5,705 bases of DNA from NCBI GenBank assembly GCA_902795715.1, contig CADBME010000099.1:1-5705 (forward strand), read 5' to 3'. This DNA comes from an uncultured Lachnospiraceae bacterium (GTDB lineage: Bacteria > Bacillota_A > Clostridia > Lachnospirales > Lachnospiraceae). The translations under genes were made by a program, and so were the position numbers. Positions 1 through 5,705 of this stretch are shown here, one piece after another; within the stretch, counting starts at the first letter, position 1, and each line of letters begins with the position of its first letter. The notes under the pieces are model-generated. The model was not told the origin of the DNA. It worked only from the letters and a program-made list of their open reading frames with translations, and did not search any database.

Positions 1-2718
1 TATGGTGTGACGCAGCATGGCTATGTCACGCCTGAAAAAGATGTCAAGATGAAAGATCCCGGGGCAAAGAAAAAAACCACCCGCTTCATAGATCTTTATA
101 TTCCTACGACAAAAGTATTGATTGAGCAGAAAGGCATTAAATGTAATTTAGACACACCGGAACAGCGTGGTGTTGATGCGTATGGGAATCCTCGTATGGT
201 AACGCCCTATGAGCAGGCCCAAAACTATAACAACTGGCTTCCTACCCATCAACGTGCAAACTGGATCGTTACCTGTAATTTTGCGGTTTTCCGTATCTAT
301 GATATGGAAAAACCGTTAGAAGCTCCTATAGAGATAAAATTGGAGGAGTTACCTGATCGTTTTCATGAAATGGACTTCCTGATAGATGCAGGAATCAGCC
401 ATATTGTCCGGGAATTTAATCTTTCCATAGGGGCAGGAGCTTTGGTTGGAAAGATGTATGACTCTTTACATAAGCAGTATGCAAATCCCAACTCCGCTGA
501 AACGCTGCACAGTCTGAATGTCCTTTGCGTAAGGCTGGTATTTTGTCTTTATGCAGAAAATGCCGGTCTTTTTAAGGAACATGATTCTTTCAGGAAATTT
601 ATTGCTTCTTATCGTCCAGAAAACCTGCGGGGCGGTTTAAGAGACCTGTTTGCGATATTGGATACGCCGGTTGACCAACGTGATCCGGACGATGAGGAGA
701 AACTATTATCTTTCCCTTATGTTAACGGCGGACTCTTCAACTCTTCACAGAAAATCAAAATCCCGCGGTTTTCACAGGAAGCTTACGACATCCTTCTGCA
801 TGACTGCGCTGAAAATTTTAATTGGGCGGGGATTTCACCCACGATTTTCGGGGCTGTTTTTGAAGGCACGTTAAATTCCGAAATACGGCGTCAAAGCGGG
901 ATGCACTATACTTCCATTGAGAACATTCATAAAGTAATAGACCCTTTGTTCCTGGACGAATTAAGAGAAGAGCTTAATGAGATTGAGGACGAAACATCAA
1001 AAGTTAAGCGGAACCAAAAACTTGATGCATACCAAAACAAGCTGGCCTCCCTGCATTTTCTCGATCCGGCCTGCGGCAGCGGCAACTTCCTTACAGAAAC
1101 ATATCTTTCGCTTAGAAAATTAGAGAATGAAGCCTTACGGGTTCGCTATAAAGGCGAAATGTTTCTTGGTGTGTTAGAGAACCCAATCAAAGTATCCATA
1201 TCGCAGTTTTATGGCATTGAAATCAACGATTTTGCGGTAGCCGTAGCGAAAACTGCCTTGTGGATAGCCGAATCACAGATGATGCAGGAGACAAGAGAAA
1301 TTGTTACTGTAGATGAGGATTTTCTTCCGTTGAAAACAAATGCCGGAATCCATGAAGGCAACGCCCTGCGCATGGACTGGAATGACGTGGTACCCAAAAC
1401 AAAACTGAATTATATCATGGGTAATCCCCCGTTTAGTGGCGCACGGTTAATGGGAGAGGAACAAAAAGAAGACTTGCTTTATGTTTTTGGCAAAGACTGG
1501 CACAATGTCGGCAATTTGGACTACGTGACGGGATGGTATAAAAAGGCTGCCGATTTTATTAACGATACAGAGATTCATTGTGCTTTTGTTTCCACAAATT
1601 CTATTTCGCAAGGCGAGCAGGTACAGATTTTATGGGAAGAATTGTTTAAAAAGGGAATTGTTTTTAATTTTGCATACCGAACGTTTAAATGGGATAGTGA
1701 AGCGGTTTCCAAAGCAGCAGTTCATGTAGTAATTATCGGTTTCTCTTATGCACAGCTTTCAGCGCAATGGAATAAAAATTTACAGTCTGTCCCTGCAAAG
1801 CGAATTTTTGACGGGGATAGTGTACAAAATGTATCCAACATTAACGGCTATCTAGCAGACGCGCCGAACATTTTTATTAAAAGCAGAGTGACTCCGCTAT
1901 GCGATGTTCCTAAAATTGGAATAGGTAATAAACCGATAGATGGTGGTAATTATCTTTTTAAAGAAGATGAAATGCGGGAGTTTATAGCAAAAGAACCTGC
2001 ATCTGAAAAATATTTCCATCCCTGGTTTGGTTCAGATGAATTTATTAAGGGTAAGAAACGATATTGTTTATGGTTAGGAGATGTAAATCCTGTTGAAATT
2101 TTGAAATTGCCGGAATGTCGGAAACGCATTGAAGCAGTACGAGATTTCCGTTTGCAGAGCAAGAGCGAAGGAACACGAAAAATTGCGGATAGACCGACGA
2201 GATTTCACGTGGAAAACATGCCGAAAGGGAGCTACATTTTAATTCCACGCGTTTCATCTGAAAATCGAAAATATATCCCGATAGGCTTTATGCCGAGCAA
2301 TGCAATTTCAAGTGATTCAGTTCATATAATTTCTGATATTTCCATTTATGTTTTTGGCGTTTTGACTTCTAATGTTCACATGGCTTGGATGCGAACTGTT
2401 GCAGGGAGATTAAAGAGTGATTATCGTTACTCAAAAGATATTGTCTACAATAATTTCCCGTGGCCAACCCCTACCAAAGATCAAAAAGCTAAAATTGAAA
2501 AGGCTGCGCAGGGTATATTAGATGCAAGAACAAAATACCCGGAAGCATCGCTAGGTGATATGTATTCAAACATGGATCTTTTTACAGAATTGAAAAGCGC
2601 CCACAAAGCCAATGACCGTGCCGTTATGGAAGCTTATGGCATGTGGGGTAAGATTCATTCCGAAGCAGAATGTGTAGCATGGCTGTTTAAGATGTATGAG
2701 GAATTGGCTAATTTGTAA
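1..2718 (+). CDS. MmeI/YeeA-like adenine DNA methyltransferase, possible type IIG restriction-modification enzyme (5' partial)
   Basis: Probably transfers a methyl group from S-adenosylmethionine to adenine N6 within a specific DNA site, and may also cut DNA. Residues are counted from the GTG at base 7. An N-terminal nuclease-like motif has D29, E40 and K42 (FID...LIEQK), matching the D-X9-EXK motif of MmeI but with ten intervening residues. A helical connector spans about 120-300. GMHYTS at 298-303 resembles motif X. Motif I, DPACGSGNF, is at 353-361 and motif IV, NPPF, at 473-476; the NPPF form is typical of N6-adenine enzymes. Residues about 620-800 are the likely target-recognition region, followed by NNFPWP (815-820) and a helical tail. 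The frame is open to base 1, and relatives as I recall them carry roughly 40-50 more N-terminal residues, so GTG 7 is probably not the start. The 3' end is intact and followed by a terminator. Methyltransferase identity is firm; nuclease activity is inference. Confidence 0.9.
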   Translation, partial: YGVTQHGYVTPEKDVKMKDPGAKKKTTRFIDLYIPTTKVLIEQKGIKCNLDTPEQRGVDAYGNPRMVTPYEQAQNYNNWLPTHQRANWIVTCNFAVFRIYDMEKPLEAPIEIKLEELPDRFHEMDFLIDAGISHIVREFNLSIGAGALVGKMYDSLHKQYANPNSAETLHSLNVLCVRLVFCLYAENAGLFKEHDSFRKFIASYRPENLRGGLRDLFAILDTPVDQRDPDDEEKLLSFPYVNGGLFNSSQKIKIPRFSQEAYDILLHDCAENFNWAGISPTIFGAVFEGTLNSEIRRQSGMHYTSIENIHKVIDPLFLDELREELNEIEDETSKVKRNQKLDAYQNKLASLHFLDPACGSGNFLTETYLSLRKLENEALRVRYKGEMFLGVLENPIKVSISQFYGIEINDFAVAVAKTALWIAESQMMQETREIVTVDEDFLPLKTNAGIHEGNALRMDWNDVVPKTKLNYIMGNPPFSGARLMGEEQKEDLLYVFGKDWHNVGNLDYVTGWYKKAADFINDTEIHCAFVSTNSISQGEQVQILWEELFKKGIVFNFAYRTFKWDSEAVSKAAVHVVIIGFSYAQLSAQWNKNLQSVPAKRIFDGDSVQNVSNINGYLADAPNIFIKSRVTPLCDVPKIGIGNKPIDGGNYLFKEDEMREFIAKEPASEKYFHPWFGSDEFIKGKKRYCLWLGDVNPVEILKLPECRKRIEAVRDFRLQSKSEGTRKIADRPTRFHVENMPKGSYILIPRVSSENRKYIPIGFMPSNAISSDSVHIISDISIYVFGVLTSNVHMAWMRTVAGRLKSDYRYSKDIVYNNFPWPTPTKDQKAKIEKAAQGILDARTKYPEASLGDMYSNMDLFTELKSAHKANDRAVMEAYGMWGKIHSEAECVAWLFKMYEELANL

Positions 2719-2774
2719 CTCTTACAAACCCGCACGTACGAAACCATGTGTACCATCCTATCATTCTATAATAT

Positions 2775-2814
2775 AAAAATCCACTCAGCCTGAAAAATGA
2801 CTGAGTGGATTTTT
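2775..2814. terminator. Bidirectional intrinsic terminator between convergent genes
   Basis: A perfect 14-bp inverted repeat (arms 2775-2788 and 2801-2814, AAAAATCCACTCAG and its complement) encloses a 12-base loop. The right arm runs into a T tract (2810-2815) and the left arm begins with an A tract, so an RNA from either strand would form a stem followed by U residues. It lies 56 bases after the methyltransferase stop and about 53 bases beyond the stop of the minus-strand nuclease gene, as expected for a terminator shared by convergent genes. The rest of the 149-base gap (2719-2867) shows no further gene or clear site. Confidence 0.9.
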
Positions 2815-2867
2815 TCTGTCAGGAGCGTGTCGAGTTTCTATTATTGCCCTATCATATATCAAAAGCA

Positions 2868-4424
2868 TTAAGTACCACGCCATTTAAAGGCTCTTCTGAA
2901 GCCAGCTTGCTCTGCTTCTGCTACGGTCATGGCAATAAACTCTTCTGGTGGTTCGATTTTAATATTCTCATACTGCTGATCAAACGGCAAATGATAAATC
3001 TTTTCCTGTGAACGTCGGCTGACATTGCACTTAACCATGGGATACAATTTCATTTCAACATTTTCATGTACTTCAATTCCTAGAGTTTCTGCAAATGATT
3101 TTGCTGTAGGAGAAAGTTTTGTTTTTGTGTAAAATACGGGAACAACTGTCCCGCTGTCTAATATTTTAACAATTTCGCCAATAGAACGACTGCCAGTACT
3201 TTCTATAATAAATCTAACTGTTGTACCGAAAAGCTGGTTAATATGATTTTCGTGAATCTCTTTTTTTGAAGACCAAAATTTGCACTGGACAATATGAGTT
3301 CTCTGTTTGTCAGGACTTATGCAAATCAAATCCCGACCCATATCTTCCACACCTTTATCAATTCCAAAGTACTCAACGTTCCAGCCTTTCTTTTCATATT
3401 CCCAATATCCTATAGATTTTTCATAATCCGCACCTATTTCAGTATGTGTTTTATTTTTTCTGTTCCAATAATTATCTAACGCCCGTTGATTCCGTTCGGT
3501 TACCGACAATGTTCTATACTCTGTATCTGTTATCCAGTAATGAGTACGGTCCCCTTTTTCGTCATCATAATCAGGAATATCAGGTTTTGCGGATATGGAT
3601 TCGTTATCGTAATCTTTTAGAATTGGAAAGAAAGATTCATAAGCAAGAATCTTATATTGAAGATTTTTGTTTTCTATACGAAGATCACGCATTTCCCTTT
3701 TTCTGGCTTTTATAAAATCGGCAGCTTTTTCAGATTTGTACTTCCTCAATAAGAACCAGTTTGAAATCCGCTCATCTTGCGCTTCGTTAACATCTGCTAC
3801 GAACGCGCTTAATACCGGTATTTCATTAACTTTTAGCCTTAATGTGTATTCTTCTGTTTCAGCTAAACTTTTTAAATTCTCTGCTTCTTGTAAATATCGA
3901 TTTATCAATATATTTTTTAGTACAGTTATTAGGTATTTCTTTGTTAAATCTTTTTTTAAGGCTTCTGATTCTTTAAAAACGCTCTGCCGAAATTCTAGCA
4001 TCTCTATTTTATGGTTTCTTTCTAGTTTTCGTTTTTCATATTCAAAAAGTTGTATTTTTTTACGCAGATATTCATCAACCCCAGTCTTATATGAATTTAG
4101 GCTATTTTCCCTATTATTCAACGATTCTGTTCTCGCCTGAAATTGTTGAACATAGTTGTCATGTTTTTCATTATATTGATGTACGATTTTTGACATTCTC
4201 TCGTTATAGTCATCTTCTAAACGGTCATTTTCCCTTTGGAGATTTTTGTATTTTGTTTTCAGCTCTTGTAATTCCACTTCTTGTTTTTGGAGTTCAGTTA
4301 TCTTCGCCCTTAAGGTTACTTTTTCCATATCAAAATCATTTTCGTCACGTTTGGAAAACTTGCTATGGAAAATACAACCAACGATAAATGCTATAAAGAT
4401 AATTACAAATTCCATAATCCCCAA
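2868..4424 (-). CDS. Membrane-anchored coiled-coil protein with Mrr-like restriction endonuclease domain
   Basis: Probably a DNA-cleaving enzyme of the Mrr type held at the inner face of the membrane. Residues 4-20 are a hydrophobic segment followed by HSKFSKR; the positive charges suggest that the remainder is cytoplasmic. Residues about 30-165 are a charged, Glu/Lys/Gln-rich, coiled-coil-like region. The nuclease domain spans about 325-455: E335 in DYEK, D365 in MGRDLI and Q380/K382 in VQCKFW match the Mrr pattern of FE, GxD and QxK. The segment GTVVPVFYTKTKLSPTAKSF (425-444) matches the Mrr C-terminal strand and helix. A last domain (about 460-518) contains KIYHLP and AEQAGFRRAFKWRG, reminiscent of Ada-like tails but without their cysteine cluster. 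The gene lies 33 bases after the helicase stop, so co-transcription is likely. TTG 4424 is preferred because GAAAGGG lies 5 bases upstream; ATG 4415 (residue 4) is the alternative. RmuC has a similar layout, but the catalytic signature here is Mrr-like. Substrate and methylation dependence are unknown. Confidence 0.85.
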   Translation of the reverse strand: MGIMEFVIIFIAFIVGCIFHSKFSKRDENDFDMEKVTLRAKITELQKQEVELQELKTKYKNLQRENDRLEDDYNERMSKIVHQYNEKHDNYVQQFQARTESLNNRENSLNSYKTGVDEYLRKKIQLFEYEKRKLERNHKIEMLEFRQSVFKESEALKKDLTKKYLITVLKNILINRYLQEAENLKSLAETEEYTLRLKVNEIPVLSAFVADVNEAQDERISNWFLLRKYKSEKAADFIKARKREMRDLRIENKNLQYKILAYESFFPILKDYDNESISAKPDIPDYDDEKGDRTHYWITDTEYRTLSVTERNQRALDNYWNRKNKTHTEIGADYEKSIGYWEYEKKGWNVEYFGIDKGVEDMGRDLICISPDKQRTHIVQCKFWSSKKEIHENHINQLFGTTVRFIIESTGSRSIGEIVKILDSGTVVPVFYTKTKLSPTAKSFAETLGIEVHENVEMKLYPMVKCNVSRRSQEKIYHLPFDQQYENIKIEPPEEFIAMTVAEAEQAGFRRAFKWRGT

Positions 4425-4429
4425 AACAT

Positions 4430-4436
4430 CCCTTTC
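4430..4436 (-). promoter_or_regulatory. Ribosome-binding site deciding a TTG start for the nuclease gene
   Basis: On the minus strand GAAAGGG lies 5 bases before TTG 4424 and 14 bases before the in-frame ATG 4415. The spacing favours TTG. An ATG that overlaps the end of this site is out of frame with the nuclease. The choice changes only three residues (M-G-I) ahead of the membrane segment. Confidence 0.6.
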
Positions 4437-4457
4437 AAAGTCTAATCATTTTGTTTA

Positions 4458-5705
4458 TCAAATACCATTTTGGGTATACCGGCAAAACGGATAGTTGCTG
4501 CACCCATAAAACGTATTGTGGCCTTGACGTTTGACCAAAAATCCTCCGCACATCGGGCATTTCCGATGCTGTCGCAGGACAGATGTGTCATTCACCGTGT
4601 ATTCGCAGCGCGGATAATTGCTGCAGCCGAGAAAATCCTTGTGCGTCGAACTGTTCTTTCTTACGACTAGATGGCCTGTCCTGCAACGGGGACAGGCTAC
4701 TTTTTCTTCCTGATACTGCGAATCATGATGCACAATGCCGGCTTCTTCGGCATCCATAAACTCCTGGAAAAACTCAGAGGGAACTACATCGTCCACCAGT
4801 ATATAAACCTTGTTCCTTGTCCTAGTCATAGCTACATAGAACAGGCGTCGTTCTTCCGCATACGGGTATTCGTCCGAATCCGTCAGCACAAGGCCCAGCA
4901 ACGGGTCGTCTGCAATCTTGTTCGGGAACCCGAAGGTATCGTTTCGGAAATTAAGGAGCAGGACGTTGTCGGCTTCCAGTCCTTTAGCCTTATGCACCGT
5001 CATAAAGGTGATCGGCGTTTCAGGGGAATTTTTGTATATGACCTTGCCTGACTTTTGCAGCTGGAACAGGGATGTCTGCCTCAAGACCTCTGCATCGTAC
5101 CGGGTACGGCCCAAAAACAGTACGGAAGAGGTCCTTCCATACTGTTTTATGATTTCATCCATAGCATACTGTATCCCCTGTGACGGGTCGTCCAGATAGC
5201 AGACAAACTGAAGCGGGATTTCCGTACGTTTAGCGGAACGCAAGCTCTTTTTGTACTGGCTGGGATTTTTCATGATGAAAGAGCCAGCCGCATCAATCAG
5301 CTGCTGAGAGTTTCGGTATGTTTGTTCGATCCGGAGAATCGCTGGATGGGGGAAAAAGTCGCCAAACCGGGTGAACAACGCTATGTCGCTTCCGGCAAAA
5401 CGGTAGATGGACTGCCAGTCGTCACCCACACACAGCAGTTTCGCCCCGGTCTGTTCGATAATCGCCTTTATCAGCCTGAAGCGGGAAACAGATATATCCT
5501 GATACTCGTCAATGATGATCCATTTATAAGGATGCACCTGGAACCCGTTGTTTACCAAGTCCGTAGCCTTGTTGATCATATCCGAAAAGTCGATGGCGTT
5601 GACTCCCGCAAGATATTTGTTATAGGCCGTCAGGATAGGTTTGATGATTTTCAGGAAAAACCGTGTGCGCTCTTTGTAAAAATAGTTCTGCTTTACCGTG
5701 CCGGA
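4458..5705 (-). CDS. UvrD/helicase IV-like superfamily 1 DNA helicase with two C-terminal topoisomerase-type zinc ribbons (5' partial)
   Basis: An ATP-driven DNA helicase, presumably translocating 3'-5' as UvrD/Rep enzymes do. The open frame reaches the window edge, giving 415 visible residues; the N-terminus with the Walker A motif lies outside. Counted from the edge: AIDFSDM (about 37-43); motif II with DEYQ at 66-69; motif III, VGDDWQSIYRFAG, at 93-105; motif IV, EQTYRN, at 127-132; motif V, TVHKAKGLEAD, at 236-246; motif VI, EERRLFYVAMTRTR, at 284-297. The GDDWQ and YRFAG forms are those of E. coli helicase IV (HelD). Two C4 zinc ribbons follow: Cys 338, 341, 361, 367 and Cys 383, 386, 402, 408, both with GCSNYP as in topoisomerase I tails. 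E. coli helicase IV, as I recall it, lacks these. The stop (TGA) is 33 bases before the nuclease gene, suggesting one transcript. A repair helicase is the alternative to a defence role. The unrelated RNA-polymerase-associated HelD of Bacillus should not be inferred from this similarity. Confidence 0.9.
   Translation of the reverse strand, partial: SGTVKQNYFYKERTRFFLKIIKPILTAYNKYLAGVNAIDFSDMINKATDLVNNGFQVHPYKWIIIDEYQDISVSRFRLIKAIIEQTGAKLLCVGDDWQSIYRFAGSDIALFTRFGDFFPHPAILRIEQTYRNSQQLIDAAGSFIMKNPSQYKKSLRSAKRTEIPLQFVCYLDDPSQGIQYAMDEIIKQYGRTSSVLFLGRTRYDAEVLRQTSLFQLQKSGKVIYKNSPETPITFMTVHKAKGLEADNVLLLNFRNDTFGFPNKIADDPLLGLVLTDSDEYPYAEERRLFYVAMTRTRNKVYILVDDVVPSEFFQEFMDAEEAGIVHHDSQYQEEKVACPRCRTGHLVVRKNSSTHKDFLGCSNYPRCEYTVNDTSVLRQHRKCPMCGGFLVKRQGHNTFYGCSNYPFCRYTQNGI
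4473..4694 (-). repeat. Tandem duplicated C4 zinc-ribbon coding units at the helicase C-terminus
   Basis: Two consecutive units (about 4596-4694 and 4473-4559) encode zf-C4 topoisomerase-type ribbons. Each has a CPxC pair, then GCSNYP and a fourth cysteine before YT (CEYT in the first, CRYT in the second). The second unit is shorter between its cysteine pairs. In topoisomerase I such ribbons bind single-stranded DNA, which would suit a helicase accessory domain; the specific role here is inferred. This is a protein-level duplication, since the DNA copies have diverged. Confidence 0.75.

Noticed and set aside
7..9. GTG as the true start of the methyltransferase
   Set aside because: The frame is open upstream to base 1, too little sequence is visible to hold a ribosome-binding site, and the family normally has more residues before the D-X-EXK motif.
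2734..2757. Short palindromic stretch around CGTACG after the methyltransferase as a possible operator or attachment site
   Set aside because: The symmetry is only a few bases and is not repeated elsewhere in the window that I can see, so it is likely to be chance.
3667..4140. Open frame of 157 codons on the plus strand opposite the nuclease gene
   Set aside because: It lies wholly antisense to the coiled-coil coding region. Its Phe/Ser-rich product reflects the complement of Lys/Glu-rich codons, and it has no recognisable domain.
4671..5199. Two plus-strand open frames (126 and 93 codons) opposite the helicase
   Set aside because: They are antisense to helicase motifs III-VI and zinc ribbon 1, which are unmistakable on the minus strand. 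The products match no family I recognise.
5577..5579. ATG as the start of the helicase
   Set aside because: The frame continues without a stop to the window edge and encodes family-like sequence (AYNKYLAGVNAIDFSD) just before this methionine. The Walker A motif must lie further upstream.
1..5705. CRISPR arrays, tRNA or rRNA genes, insertion sequences
   Set aside because: I found no spaced direct repeats, no tRNA-like cloverleaf and no transposase. Nearly all of the window is accounted for by the three genes.

Overview
The window looks like a stretch of accessory, defence-type DNA from a low-to-moderate GC bacterium, most likely of the Bacillota. This rests on AT-leaning codon use in two of the three genes, an AAAGGG ribosome-binding site in front of a TTG start, and protein families I associate with that phylum. 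I cannot name a genus.

Layout: three genes fill almost the whole window. The left half (1-2718, plus strand, cut at its 5' end) encodes a large adenine-type DNA methyltransferase of the MmeI/YeeA-like class. It has an N-terminal PD-(D/E)XK-type motif, a methyltransferase core (DPACGSGNF and NPPF motifs) and a C-terminal target-recognition part. A perfect 14-bp hairpin with A and T tracts on its two sides (2775-2814) follows and can terminate transcription from both directions. The right half is a minus-strand pair running towards the methyltransferase. The upstream member is a UvrD/helicase IV-like superfamily 1 helicase (4458-5705, N-terminus beyond the window) that ends in two topoisomerase-type C4 zinc ribbons. 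After 33 bases comes a 518-residue protein (2868-4424) with one N-terminal membrane segment, a long coiled coil, an Mrr-like nuclease domain and a short C-terminal domain with a YHLP signature.

How they may work together: the helicase and nuclease are close enough to be co-transcribed and could form a DNA-processing or anti-phage pair, with the nuclease held at the membrane. The methyltransferase is convergent and transcribed separately, so it is a neighbour in a possible defence island rather than a demonstrated partner. Both outer genes are truncated by the window edges, so their promoters, the helicase Walker A motif and the methyltransferase start are not visible. The most notable item is the membrane-anchored coiled-coil Mrr-like nuclease. 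Its architecture resembles RmuC, but its catalytic signature is of the Mrr type.
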